A stretch of DNA of 64,000 bases, from assembly GCF_011764565.1 (NCBI RefSeq), contig NZ_AP022871.1, positions 496,001-560,000 of the forward strand. The letters are read 5' to 3'. A program made the position numbers and the translations under genes. This document shows, in pieces, positions 36,654 to 45,951 of the stretch (the first letter of the stretch is position 1; each line of letters opens with the position of its first letter). The DNA is from Phytohabitans suffuscus (GTDB lineage Bacteria > Actinomycetota > Actinomycetes > Mycobacteriales > Micromonosporaceae). A model generated the notes under the pieces. That model saw nothing but the letters and a program-made list of their open reading frames with translations. It was not told the origin of the DNA and did no database searches.

Positions 36654-37199
36654 CTAGCCGGCGGCACGGAGCAGGGCGAGCTGCGCACGCACGATCTCGA
36701 CCGCCGTGGTGCCGCCGTCACGCCCCTTGCTCAGGTGCCCGGACAGGGTCAGGTCAATGGCTCCGTGCACCGTCGCTCGGATCAGGTTGGCCAGCTTCCC
36801 CGGGTCGCCAGCGGGCAGCTCGCGACGCCCCTGCGCCACCTCCACCGCGCCTACGAGCAGCTGCCAGGCCGTCTCGGCGGCGACGGCGAGCTCGGCGGAG
36901 TCGGTGGCCCAGGGACCGTAGACCAACTGGAAGCGACGGGGGCGCCGGACCGCACGGGCGATCACCTCTTCGACCGCGCTCGCGAGCCCGCCATCGCCGC
37001 CAGCCCGCCGGATGATCGACGCCGTGTGGTTGAGCTCGCGCGTCGCGACGGCCGCGAGCAGCGCCTGCTTGTCGGAGAAGTGCTTGTACGGCGCGTTGTG
37101 CGAGACGCCGGCACGGCGCCCCACCTCGCGCAGCGTGACGGCGTCCGGACCACCGCCGTCGAGCAGCCCTGTGGCAGCGTATCGGCCGGCACCTGCCCT
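36654..37199 (-). pseudogene. TetR-family regulator, 5'-truncated
   Basis: The frame reads AATGLLDGGGPDAVTLREVG, RRAGVSHNAPYKHFSDKQAL and a full ligand domain to AQLALLRAAG. The usual first 10-15 residues with the start are replaced upstream of about 37195 by unrelated sequence with an in-frame stop. A GTG at 37124 could give a shorter protein lacking half of the DNA-binding helix pair, which would not bind DNA normally. Confidence 0.65.
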
Positions 37200-37404
37200 G
37201 GGTGGCCACCCAACAGATCAGTACGCACCGGCTGCGGCACACCACTGGACCGCCACGACAGACCCGGGCTACGCCGGGCCCAGGCGACGCCATGCGGCGT
37301 CAGGCGTAAGGCCGCATACGACACCGGTATGCGACCTTGCGCCCGCCCACCACCTGACGCCACCTGGACTCCGGCTCCGCACCGACAAACTCTTTGATAC
37401 GGGC

Positions 37405-37809
37405 CTAGCGCTCGTCGGCACGGTTGAGCAGGTCGCGCAGGGTCTGCTCGTCATCTGCGTTGAGGGACCGGACGAACCGGCGCAGGACGGGGACGTGGTC
37501 GGGCTCGGCGGCCAGCAAATGGCTCATTCGCCTGGCGACGAGGGCGGCCGCGTCGTCGAGGGCGCCGTAGCGGTAGGCGCGACCGTCGCGGTGGCGGGTG
37601 ACCGCGTCCTTCTCGTACAGCCGGGTCAGGGTGGTGACCACGGTGCTGTAGGACAGTGCCAGTGACGGATCGAGTCGTTCGCGGACCTCGCCGGGGGTCA
37701 GGGGCTGGCCGGCTTCGACCAGGACGGTGACCACTTGGGCTTCGAGTTGGCCTGGGCGCCTACGGGCACCGGTGTCCGTAGGCGGGTCAGGGCTATCGTT
37801 CGCCGTCAT
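37405..37809 (-). CDS. BlaI/MecI-family repressor
   Basis: This is 134 residues. The winged helix at about 20-80 is QLEAQVVTVLVEAGQPLTPG then TVVTTLTRLYEKDAVTRHRD, and a C-terminal dimer helix follows. BlaI proteins are cleaved or released when a partner M56 metalloprotease senses a signal. That partner is divergent at 37905. The antibiotic or envelope signal is unknown and no beta-lactamase is nearby. Confidence 0.92.
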   Translation of the reverse strand: MTANDSPDPPTDTGARRRPGQLEAQVVTVLVEAGQPLTPGEVRERLDPSLALSYSTVVTTLTRLYEKDAVTRHRDGRAYRYGALDDAAALVARRMSHLLAAEPDHVPVLRRFVRSLNADDEQTLRDLLNRADER

Positions 37810-37904
37810 TGTCCAAGAACCCTAGCGGTCCGTGGCCGATCACGCCGGACCTGGCGTTCGGGGTGCTGGCAGACTGTGGGCTGGTCAGCTGGGTCGGGAG
37901 AGGC

Positions 37905-38837
37905 ATGTTCGATCACTTTGTCTGGTCGGTGGTGGTGGTCCCGCCGCTGTTCTTCCTCGTCGCGCGCCTGTTCGCCGGCCGGCTGGATCCGTGGCGCGGC
38001 GCGGTCGTCCTGGCGTGGTCGGCGGCGGGTGCCGCGTTCGCGAGTACCGTCAATTTGGCGGTGTTCGCCCTCAAAGCCTTGGCCGAGGTCCCCGCGGTGG
38101 CTGGACTGTTCGACTGGTCGCACCACACCGTGGCAGAGGATACCGGGCATGTGCCCTGGGTGTCGTGGCTGTCGCTGGCACTGCTAGCGGGCGCGACCGT
38201 GGCGACGGGGCGGGTGTGGTGGCGGCATCGGAGGGTGTTGCGTACGGCCGGCGAGTTGGTCGAGCTGCCCAACCACGATGGGGTGCTGGTGCTGACCGAC
38301 GACGCGCCGCTGGCATATGCCGTGCCGGGTCGTCCCGGGGTCGTGGTGGTGACCACTGGCATGCGGGCGGCGCTGACGAGTGAACAGTTCGCGGCTCTGC
38401 TGGCGCATGAGCGGGCGCATCTGGCTGGCCGGCACCACCGGTTGATCCGCTTGGCGGCGTTGGCGGGCGCGGCCCATCCTGCGTTTCGTTGGGTGAGCGG
38501 GCGGGTGGACTTCCTGGTCGAGCGGGCGGCGGACGAGCGGGCCGCCGCCGAGGTAGGGAGCCGGCGAATGGTCGCGCGGGCGATCGGCGCCGCCGCGCTG
38601 GCGGTCGGGGACCGGGCGGGCCGGTCGTCCGCCACGGCGCCGGTGGCGTCTGCGGTCGCGCGGGGTGGCGAGGTGCCGCGGCGGGTCGGTGCCCTGCTGC
38701 GCCCGGCCGGCGGTGTGCGTGCCCGCTATCTGGCCGTGCTCCCCGCGGTGCTGGCGGTGGGGTCGATCGTCTGGACCGGCGAGGCGGTGTACGACCTGCA
38801 CGAGTTGCTCCGGACGGCGCGGGTCACCGGCCGGTAA
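37905..38837 (+). CDS. M56 (BlaR1-type) membrane metallopeptidase
   Basis: From the ATG at 37905, preceded by GGGAG, this gives 310 residues; a TTG start at 37809 would overlap the BlaI start and lacks a ribosome site. There are membrane helices near 5-25, 40-60 and 95-110 and another at the end. LLAHERAHLAGRHH near 200 carries the HExxH zinc motif and the downstream ERAADERAAAE supplies the third ligand. There is no penicillin-binding sensor domain. It probably works with the divergent BlaI repressor. Confidence 0.9.
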   Translation: MFDHFVWSVVVVPPLFFLVARLFAGRLDPWRGAVVLAWSAAGAAFASTVNLAVFALKALAEVPAVAGLFDWSHHTVAEDTGHVPWVSWLSLALLAGATVATGRVWWRHRRVLRTAGELVELPNHDGVLVLTDDAPLAYAVPGRPGVVVVTTGMRAALTSEQFAALLAHERAHLAGRHHRLIRLAALAGAAHPAFRWVSGRVDFLVERAADERAAAEVGSRRMVARAIGAAALAVGDRAGRSSATAPVASAVARGGEVPRRVGALLRPAGGVRARYLAVLPAVLAVGSIVWTGEAVYDLHELLRTARVTGR

Positions 38838-38862
38838 CGGGCTCGGTCACCCCCTCGCTCGG

Positions 38863-38881
38863 ATAGGTTAGGCTCTGCTAA
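38863..38881 (+). promoter_or_regulatory. IdeR/DtxR-type iron box
   Basis: ATAGGTTAGGCTCTGCTAA matches 15 of 19 positions of the IdeR consensus. It lies 60-80 bases before the iron-binding protein gene and predicts repression by iron. Confidence 0.7.
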
Positions 38882-38900
38882 CTTCTACGTCTAGTAGAAG
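38882..38900. promoter_or_regulatory. Palindrome abutting the iron box
   Basis: CTTCTAC-GTCTA-GTAGAAG directly follows the IdeR box. It could be a second operator or a 5' leader hairpin of the iron-transport operon. Confidence 0.45.
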
Positions 38901-38921
38901 AGCCTGGGCCCGGCTCCCCCC

Positions 38922-40007
38922 TTGCGAGCGAAGGAGCACGACTGTGCCCACCCCCGAAGGAGCGTCCTCGTCGTTGCCGCGGCCGTACTGGGTGTCGGCT
39001 TGGCCGGCTGCGGCGGCGATGAGGCTGAGGCGCCGGACTCCGGCGCGGCGTCCGCGCCGGCGTCGGACAAGAAGATCACCGTCTACAGCGGCCGCAGCGA
39101 AAACCTGGTGAAGCCGCTGCTGGAGAAGTTCACCCAGCAGACGGGGATCACCGTCGAGGCTCGGTACGCCGGGACGGCGGCGATGGCCAGCCAACTGTTG
39201 GAGGAGGGGGACAGGTCTCCGGCTGACGTGTTCTTCGCGCAGGATGCCGGAGCCTTGGGCGTGGTGGCGAAAAAGGAGATGTTCGCGCCGCTGCCGCAGG
39301 AGGTCACGGCCAAGGTCCCGGCGGCCTACCGGGCCAAGAACGGTGCGTGGGTTGGGGTGACGGCCCGTGCCCGGGTGCTGGTCTACAACCCCGACCTGGT
39401 GCCGGCCGCGCAGCTGCCGGTGTCGGTGTTCGACCTGACCAAGCCGGAGTGGAAGGGCAAGGTCGGCGTCGCGCCGACCAACGCCTCGTTCCAGGCGTTC
39501 GTCACCGCGGTCACGGTGCAGCACGGCGAGGCGAAGGCGAAGCAGTTCCTGGCCGGCTTGAAGGCCAACGACGCCAAGGTGTACGACGGTAACGCCCCGA
39601 TCGTGGAGGATGTTGACGGCGGCAAGCTCGCCACCGGGCTGGTCAACCACTACTACCTCGGCGAGATTTCCAAGGAGCGGGGCACGACGCCTGAGGCGAT
39701 GAAGGCGAAGCTGCACTTCTTCCCCAACGGTGACAGCGGCGCCCTGGTCAACGTCGCCGGAGTGGGTGTGTTGAAGAAGGCGGCCCAGGACCCGGACGTG
39801 CGTGTGTTCGTCGACTACCTGTTGGGTACCGAGGCGCAGACCTACTTCGCCGAGCAGACTTTCGAGTATCCGGTGGTGGACGGGGCGCCGGCACCGGCGT
39901 TCGCGCCGGCGCTGAGCGGGCTTACCGTGCCGGGGGTGGATCTCAACGATCTGGATCCGCTCGAGGCGACGATCGCCCTGATCAAGGAATCGGGACTAGT
40001 CCCCTGA
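38922..40007 (+). CDS. Iron(III) ABC transporter substrate-binding lipoprotein
   Basis: A FbpA/IdiA-type protein. Residues 14-30 form a lipoprotein signal ending LAGC. The mature part has ITVYSGRSENLVKPLLEKFT, the ferric-binding family opening, and NHYYLGEISKERG with the Tyr pair used for iron. The in-frame TTG at 38922 has no good ribosome site. A GTG at 38944 does (GAAGGAG, spacing seven) and would join the same frame if the C run at 38951-38955 had one more base, giving MPTPRRSVLVVAA. The true start is therefore probably 38944 with an assembly error. First gene of fbpABC-like operon. Confidence 0.88.
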   Translation: MRAKEHDCAHPRRSVLVVAAAVLGVGLAGCGGDEAEAPDSGAASAPASDKKITVYSGRSENLVKPLLEKFTQQTGITVEARYAGTAAMASQLLEEGDRSPADVFFAQDAGALGVVAKKEMFAPLPQEVTAKVPAAYRAKNGAWVGVTARARVLVYNPDLVPAAQLPVSVFDLTKPEWKGKVGVAPTNASFQAFVTAVTVQHGEAKAKQFLAGLKANDAKVYDGNAPIVEDVDGGKLATGLVNHYYLGEISKERGTTPEAMKAKLHFFPNGDSGALVNVAGVGVLKKAAQDPDVRVFVDYLLGTEAQTYFAEQTFEYPVVDGAPAPAFAPALSGLTVPGVDLNDLDPLEATIALIKESGLVP

Positions 40008-40078
40008 CCGCGACCACGACCACCGCGCGGCGGGCCCGGCAGTCCGGGTCCGCCGCGCGTCGAACCCGCCTCCGGGAC

Positions 40079-41617
40079 ATGCCACGGCGGCTGGCGCCAC
40101 GACCGGTGCTGCTGGTCCTGTCGGCGCTGGCCGTCGCGGTCGTCTCGATCCCGCTGGCCTACCTCGCCATCCGTATGTCCGAGGCCGGCTCGGCCACGAT
40201 CACCGACGAGCTGTTCACCACCCGGGTCGCCCGGCTGGCCACCGGCACCGTGGGCCTGGCCGCCGTAGTGACCGCGGGCTGCCTGGTGCTCGGCGCCGGC
40301 TCGGCGTTCCTGGTCACCCGCACCGACCTGCCGGCACGGCAGGTGTTCGGCGTACTCGCCGCGCTCCCGCTCGCCGTGCCCACCTACATCGCCGCGTTCG
40401 CCTGGCGTTCCACAGTGGATGGATTTACCGGTTTCTGGGCGGCGGCGGTGGTGCTGACCCTCTGCTCGTACCCCTACGTCTTCCTACCCGTGGCCGCGGC
40501 GCTGGCCGGCGGCGACCCGGCGCAGGAAGAGGTATCCCACGCCCTCGGTCGCGGTCGCTGGCGGACCCTGACCGGCGTGACGCTGCCCCAGATCCGGCCG
40601 GCGCTGGCCGGCGGGGCGCTGCTGGTCGCGCTCTACGTGCTGTCCGACTTCGGCGCGGTCTCGGTGTTGCAGGCCGACACCTTCACCCGCGCCATCTTCA
40701 TCGCGCTCGACCTGGGCTTCGACCGCACCGGCGCGCTGGTGCTGTCCAGTGTGCTCATCGCGCTCACCGTGCTGGTACTGGCCGGCGAGACAGCCAGCCG
40801 CCGGCGTGCCGCCCGCTACGCCCACCTCGGCGGCACCGGCCGGCCACCGGCACGGCTGCGGCTCGGACCGGCCCGCTGGCTCGCCGCCGCCACCCTGCTC
40901 GCCGTCGCCGGTCTCGCGCTCGGCGTCACCGCGACAAGCCTCACCCAGCGGCTTACCGCCGGCGTGTCCCGTCCAGGCGCCTGGTCCGAGGTCGCCGCCG
41001 CGGCCAGCAACTCGCTGTGGCTGTCGCTGTCCGGCGCCGCCCTCACGATGCTGCTCGCGCTGCCCCTTGGGTTGCTCGTCGCCCGCGCCCCGGGTCCGCT
41101 CACCGGTGCACTGGAACGGTTGGGCTACCTGAGCCACGCTCTGCCGGGGGTGGTCATCGGGCTGTCCCTGGTGTTCTTCGGCATCAACGTCGCCTACCCG
41201 CTCTACCAAACCACCGCCATGCTCGCGCTCGCCTACGCGGCGCTGTTCCTGCCGCTGGCGGTCGCGGCCGTCGCCGGTGCCGCCGCGGCCGCACCCCCGG
41301 TCCTGGAGGACGTGGCCCGATCCCTGGGCCGTGGACCTCTCACCGTGCTACGGACGATCACCGTCCCGCTGACCCTGCCCGGCATCGGTGCCGGCACCAT
41401 GCTGGTGTTTCTGACCTGTATGAAAGAGCTGCCGGCGACGCTGCTGCTGCGCCCCACCGGCACCGACACCCTCGCCACCGAACTGTGGCGCAACACGACC
41501 GTCGCCGCGTACGCCGCCGCCGCACCGTACGCCGCTCTCCTGGTCGCGCTCTCCGCGATACCGACCTGGCTGCTCGCCGCCCGCAGCGGCGTCCTCTCCC
41601 GGGACGCCCGCTCGTGA
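40079..41617 (+). CDS. Iron(III) ABC transporter permease (fused double unit)
   Basis: This is 512 residues with about 12 helices in two permease halves, as in FbpB. The coupling motifs are EEVSHALGRGRWRTLTGVTLPQ (first half) and LEDVARSLGRGPLTVLRTITV (second half), each with the EAA-type Gly. The gap from the binding protein is 71 bases; the frame is open back to that stop, so a longer N-terminus is possible. The end overlaps the ATPase start by four bases. Confidence 0.92.
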   Translation: MPRRLAPRPVLLVLSALAVAVVSIPLAYLAIRMSEAGSATITDELFTTRVARLATGTVGLAAVVTAGCLVLGAGSAFLVTRTDLPARQVFGVLAALPLAVPTYIAAFAWRSTVDGFTGFWAAAVVLTLCSYPYVFLPVAAALAGGDPAQEEVSHALGRGRWRTLTGVTLPQIRPALAGGALLVALYVLSDFGAVSVLQADTFTRAIFIALDLGFDRTGALVLSSVLIALTVLVLAGETASRRRAARYAHLGGTGRPPARLRLGPARWLAAATLLAVAGLALGVTATSLTQRLTAGVSRPGAWSEVAAAASNSLWLSLSGAALTMLLALPLGLLVARAPGPLTGALERLGYLSHALPGVVIGLSLVFFGINVAYPLYQTTAMLALAYAALFLPLAVAAVAGAAAAAPPVLEDVARSLGRGPLTVLRTITVPLTLPGIGAGTMLVFLTCMKELPATLLLRPTGTDTLATELWRNTTVAAYAAAAPYAALLVALSAIPTWLLAARSGVLSRDARS

Positions 41618-42657
41618 GCCGGCTCGAGATCCACGGCCTGGTCAAGCGGTACGGCACGGTGCTGGCCCTGTCCGGCGTCGACCTCACGGTCGAGCCGGGC
41701 ACTCTCACCGCGGTGCTCGGGCCTTCCGGCTGTGGCAAGACCACACTGCTGCGATGCGTCGCCGGGTTCGAGCGGGCCGACGGGGGACGGATCCGCGTCG
41801 ACGGTCGTGAACTGGCCGGGCCGCGGCGGCACACGTCGCCGCAGCGGCGCGGGATCACGGTGGTGCCCCAGGAAGGTGCGCTGTTTCCGCACCTGTCGGT
41901 CAAGGACAACGTCGGTTACGGTTTACGCCGCTCCAAGCGGCAGGCCAGGGTGGCCGAGACGCTGGAGCTGGTCGGGCTGGGCGGTTACGGCGACCGGATG
42001 CCGCACGAACTGTCCGGCGGCCAGCGGCAGCGCGTCGCCGTCGCCCGGGCGCTGGCGCCCCAGCCGGCGCTGATCCTGCTCGACGAACCGTTCAGCGCCC
42101 TCGACGCCGCGCTCCGCTCCGACCTGCGCACCGACATCCAGGCGGCGCTACAAGCTGCCGGCGCGACCGCGATCCTGGTCACGCATGACCAGAGCGAAGC
42201 GCTCTCCCTGGCCGATCAGGTCGCTGTCATCCGCGACGGGCATATCGTCCAGAACGGCCCTCCGGCGACCGTGTACCACCAGCCGGCCGACCCATGGGTC
42301 GCCAACTTCGTCGGCGAGGCCGTCCTCCTACCGGCCGCCATCGCGGACGGGCGAGCGGCGACCATCCTGGGCGCCCTGCCCCTCACCGAGGCTGTCGACG
42401 ACGCCACCGGCCTGGTCCTGCTCCGCCCCGAGCAGATCCGACTCAGCCCAGCGGGTCAGGCGGCCGTCCACGCCACGATCGAGGACCGACACTTCTACGG
42501 CCACGACGCCGTCGTCGGACTCCGACTGGACGACGGCACTCGCGTCATCGCCCGCGTACCGGGCACTGAGCCTGTCATTCTCGGCGCCACTGTCGCTGTA
42601 CACGTCGATGGGTCCGCTCACACCTGGCCCAAACCGCCACCCGCCGGAACGTCGTAG
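41614..42657 (+). CDS. Iron(III) ABC transporter ATP-binding protein
   Basis: This is 347 residues from a GTG overlapping the permease stop. Walker A is LGPSGCGKTTLLRC, the Q-loop VVPQEGALFP, the signature LSGGQRQRVAVARAL, Walker B ALILLDEPFSALD and the H-loop VTHDQSEA. A TOBE-like C-terminal domain (about 240-340) includes VLLRPEQIRLS, typical of the FbpC/PotA subfamily. It completes an importer for ferric iron. Confidence 0.94.
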   Translation: MSRLEIHGLVKRYGTVLALSGVDLTVEPGTLTAVLGPSGCGKTTLLRCVAGFERADGGRIRVDGRELAGPRRHTSPQRRGITVVPQEGALFPHLSVKDNVGYGLRRSKRQARVAETLELVGLGGYGDRMPHELSGGQRQRVAVARALAPQPALILLDEPFSALDAALRSDLRTDIQAALQAAGATAILVTHDQSEALSLADQVAVIRDGHIVQNGPPATVYHQPADPWVANFVGEAVLLPAAIADGRAATILGALPLTEAVDDATGLVLLRPEQIRLSPAGQAAVHATIEDRHFYGHDAVVGLRLDDGTRVIARVPGTEPVILGATVAVHVDGSAHTWPKPPPAGTS

Positions 42658-42927
42658 CGCCGGCCTGGCGCACATGGCCAGCGAGTGTCTGAGTGGCCCG
42701 CATCCGGGTGCGTCCAACATGGAGCAACGGTTCAGGCATTAGATCCTGGCCCGCCGGCCGCGACCGCGGTGGCGGTTGCCGCGGCGGCGTGAGCGACCGA
42801 TGGGCGTGTTCGGCCGACAACCGGCGGCCGTCCGGTGGGCTACCCCGCTTCTCCGGAGGCTTTGATCATGGTGTGATAACAGGGGGATAGCTTTGGGCCG
42901 AATTGGCTCTGGTCTGGGGGGCGCGAC

Positions 42928-43917
42928 ATGACTGTCTTGAGGCTGCGTACTGTTGATCTGCCTGTGGGCGACCGGTTCGCGGCCTGGTGCGACCTTATGA
43001 GCGGTGGCGTCGTACCGATGATCCTGGAGAGCGAGTATCAGCGTGACTTCCGGGCGTCTACGGAAATGCGTGACCTGGGTCTCGTGCAGCTTGTGAGAAC
43101 CTCGTATCCACCGCTGCGTGGCCGGCGCACGGCGCCGCTGATCCGGCGGTCGGATCCCGAGTTGATGCTCCTGTCGCTCAACATTCGGGGTCGCCAGGTG
43201 ACGCAGCGGCCGGATCGCGAATGGGCGACCGATCCGGGCGGCATCGTTATCAACAACACGTCGAGCTCGGCCACGGTGATCAACACGACGCGTGTATTGC
43301 AGCTTGTGCTGCAACTGCCGCGATCGGTACTCGGGCGTGAGGAGCGCCGCCTCCAGACGATGTCAATGGTGACCAGCGGCGGCATAGGCGGCACTCTGGC
43401 CTACGTCATGGCGGATTTGGCCAGGAACGCGGACCAGCATCCACCGGCCGTCGTGAGCCGGCTCTGCCTGACAGTCATCGATCTTCTGAACAGCGTGGCG
43501 CGGCTCGCCGCCGGAGCCCGGGAGCCGATGTCGTCGGATGCCACCGGACGCATCCGTTACCTGCAGGCGGTCCGTCACATCCTTCTCCGGCTCGGCGACC
43601 CGGCCCTAACGGCAGGTGCCGTGGCGCAGGCACTCGGCATCTCCACCCGCCATCTCGACCGCCTGTTTCGAGCGGAAGGGGCATCACCGGCGGAATGGAT
43701 TCGCCGGGAGCGTTTGGCCCGGTGCCAGCAGGATCTGCTCGACCCGGCTCAGCAAGCATTGCCGGTCCTTGAGGTCGGCGCCCGCTGGGGATACCCCGAC
43801 CCCACCACGTTCAGCCGCGTGTTTCGCCGTGAGTTCGGTTCGCCGCCAGCGGAGTACCGGCGGAACCATCGTCTCCTCCAGCGCCAAGCCACGCGGTACG
43901 GGTCTGACCCGGTCTGA
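42928..43917 (+). CDS. AraC-family regulator
   Basis: This is 329 residues. The N-terminal 1-190 part resembles the AraC-binding-2 sensor domain (LPVGDRFAAWCDLMSGG, then LMLLSLNIRGRQVTQR). The C-terminal HTH_18 domain has LTAGAVAQALGISTRHLDRL and ARWGYPDPTTFSRVFRREFG. It is monocistronic after the iron operon, with a 270-bp leader; it may regulate that operon or unrelated genes. Confidence 0.92.
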   Translation: MTVLRLRTVDLPVGDRFAAWCDLMSGGVVPMILESEYQRDFRASTEMRDLGLVQLVRTSYPPLRGRRTAPLIRRSDPELMLLSLNIRGRQVTQRPDREWATDPGGIVINNTSSSATVINTTRVLQLVLQLPRSVLGREERRLQTMSMVTSGGIGGTLAYVMADLARNADQHPPAVVSRLCLTVIDLLNSVARLAAGAREPMSSDATGRIRYLQAVRHILLRLGDPALTAGAVAQALGISTRHLDRLFRAEGASPAEWIRRERLARCQQDLLDPAQQALPVLEVGARWGYPDPTTFSRVFRREFGSPPAEYRRNHRLLQRQATRYGSDPV

Positions 43918-44284
43918 CGGACATCCAAGATCCAAGATCTGTGGGCGGCAGGCCGCAACGTCAAGCGGACGTGCGTGCCGCTACAGGTCTCACCGACGCG
44001 AGCGGCCGGCCGCCGTCGGAGGCGCCGAAACGATGGCACACCACGACGGTGCCTGACGGTCGCGATGTCGCCCGTCGACCTGATCGGGTGAGCTTTTCGC
44101 AACCGCCACCGCCTCGATCAACGCCCGCTGGTGCGGCGACATCATCTGGACCCCGGCCCGGGAAAGCTGGGCCGCGGTCATCGATCTGGGCTCTCGACGC
44201 GTCGTTGGTTTGGGCTTCGGCCAATGTCCAGAGAGCTTTCAGGGTCAGGGTGGCTCGGCTCCTTCCACAGAGCTGGAAAACCCA

Positions 44285-44490
44285 GATCAAGAAGCTTCGA
44301 GCTGCCGCGACGTCCGCGGTGCTCCAGACCGTCGCTCCCGCGGCCTCACCCTCCGCGGTCCACAACCCCACAACCACCTCTGTCCTCATCGGATCATCGA
44401 CGCCGCGGCCAGAAAAACAACCCAGGCGAACTCGCCACCACCCTCCCCCGCCGCGCGCCGCTGCCGGCCAAAAGATCGTGGTACCAAACT
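44285..44490. repeat. About 200-bp repeat, inverted partner of 2840-3044
   Basis: It contains ATCAAGAAGCTTCGAGCTGC at its left end, which recurs almost identically at 63238-63272, and runs into the 48-bp palindrome at 44474. Confidence 0.75.
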
Positions 44491-44521
44491 GCCCCCAGAG
44501 GGGCGGATCCATACCACGATC
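44474..44521. repeat. 48-bp nested palindrome, copy 5
   Basis: Outer arms GATCGTGGTA and TACCACGATC; inner stem GCCCC/GGGGC around CAGA. Its right half matches copy 1. Confidence 0.85.
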
Positions 44522-44796
44522 CACCGAAACCCGATCCCCACCCTCCACATCGAGCGGACGAACCAGACCCTGACCCCGGAAGATCTCTAGGCCCACCCGG
44601 GCTCCGTAGGGCGATGTTCAACTGGATGGCCTGGGCGCACGACCTCGGCCGTCAGAAGTGCCGATGTGGTGTCGCATTTGGTCAATGTACGCGCTGATCG
44701 CGCGGGGTAATCTCGGGCCGCGCCGCAGCCGTTGTCCCGGCCCGGTTAGCTGGCGGGTCGATTCGGGGATTCCGATTACGATCTGATTGGAGTGCC

Positions 44797-45912
44797 GTGG
44801 CTGAGGTTCATTTGGCAGTGTCGCCCGTAGTGTCGCCCGTAGTGCGGTGCGCCGGCGGTCGTTGGTGGTTGTGTTGGTTGACCGCTGTTTGTGTCGCTGT
44901 TGCGGGTGTCGTTTTCGGGGCCGGGGTCCCGGTGCACGCTGTCACGGGTGGCGCCGAAGTCGCCGACGGGACGTTTCGCTTTGTGGCGAAGGTCGAAACT
45001 GGGGAACGGTCGTGCTCGGGTGTGCTGGTCGACGCGCGGTGGGTGCTGACGGGTAAGGATGGAAGATCCGCCGACAAGCTTCGCAACATCCTCAAGATCG
45101 CGGAGGCGCTGGCTAACGGCTGCCGCCGGACCAGCAGCTTCGTGGCGGGTACCCGGGTCTTGCTGGCGGGCGGTCAGTCCCGGGCGATCCAGGATCTGGG
45201 GACCGGCGACCGGGTCGTCGCCGCAGATCCGATCGGCGGTGGGACCGGGGCCCGAGCCGTTACAGCGACCATCACCAGCGCAGGCGCCAAGCGCCTCGTC
45301 GAGGTCACCGTCGATGCTGACGGCTCCGCCGGCGACAAGACCGCTACGCTCTCGGCCACCGATGGTCATCGGTTCTGGGTGCCACAACTCAAGTCGTGGG
45401 TGCCGGCGCGGGCGCTCGAACCCGGGTTGTGGCTCAGCGGCGCAGCTGGCGTGCTGGTGGAGATCCTGGCGGTCTACCGACACACCGAGGCCATCCGGGT
45501 GCATAACCTCACCGTCGCCGGCTACCACTCGTACTATGTTCTCGCCGGTGACACACCAGTGCTCGTGCACAATGACGGCTGGACGGTGCCGGACGACTAC
45601 GTCATCGTCCTGGGCGGGCAGAAGCCGATGCCGGACGCCGGTGTGGAATTCTCAGGCTCGATGGGCACGTCGGTCGAGGATGCCGCCAGCGCCGTCCCCC
45701 ACAACCAAGTACGGGTAACCACGGCGGGAGAGATACGTGCGGCGGGTGGAACTGTTGACTACGCTCCCGAGCCGGGGCTTGGCGGCGCGATGAACTACAA
45801 GCATGTCGACGTCACGCTCGGAGATGCGAACCCGTTCAGCGACCCCGTGCCGAATCCGGTGCCCAAGGCGAACCGGATGACGGGCAGCGCCTTTGGATTG
45901 CCGCGGTGCTGA
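44797..45912 (+). CDS. Secreted Hint-domain polymorphic toxin with trypsin-like stub
   Basis: This is 371 residues from a GTG with GGAG before it. A long signal peptide (to about residue 50) leads into VTGGAEVADGTFRFVAKVET then SCSGVLVDARWVLT, the first strands of an S1 trypsin-like protease, which stop before the catalytic His. From about 118, SFVAGTRVLLAGGQSRAIQD starts a Hint (pretoxin) domain that ends HSYYVLAGDTPVLVHND. The last 110 residues after that cleavage motif (GWTVPDDYVIVLGGQKPMPD...) are the variable toxin part, family not recognised. The probable immunity gene follows. Confidence 0.8.
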   Translation: MAEVHLAVSPVVSPVVRCAGGRWWLCWLTAVCVAVAGVVFGAGVPVHAVTGGAEVADGTFRFVAKVETGERSCSGVLVDARWVLTGKDGRSADKLRNILKIAEALANGCRRTSSFVAGTRVLLAGGQSRAIQDLGTGDRVVAADPIGGGTGARAVTATITSAGAKRLVEVTVDADGSAGDKTATLSATDGHRFWVPQLKSWVPARALEPGLWLSGAAGVLVEILAVYRHTEAIRVHNLTVAGYHSYYVLAGDTPVLVHNDGWTVPDDYVIVLGGQKPMPDAGVEFSGSMGTSVEDAASAVPHNQVRVTTAGEIRAAGGTVDYAPEPGLGGAMNYKHVDVTLGDANPFSDPVPNPVPKANRMTGSAFGLPRC

Positions 45913-45951
45913 GCTGGTCCGGAATTACCGTCATTCGGAAAGGGTCAAACC

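Larger units (their letters stand above)
43918..44796. other. Gene-free stretch with dispersed repeats
   Basis: No gene seen. It holds the 44285-44490 copy of the 200-bp repeat, one 48-bp nested palindrome and a 75-bp block (44515-44590) repeated in reverse at 1850-1935. Confidence 0.6.

Noticed and set aside
37809..37904. Longer start (TTG at 37809) for the M56 protease
   Set aside because: It would overlap the divergent BlaI start codon and has no ribosome site, while 37905 has GGGAG.
44131..44697. 188-codon open frame in the stretch before the Hint toxin
   Set aside because: It translates the dispersed repeats and a nested palindrome; no motif.
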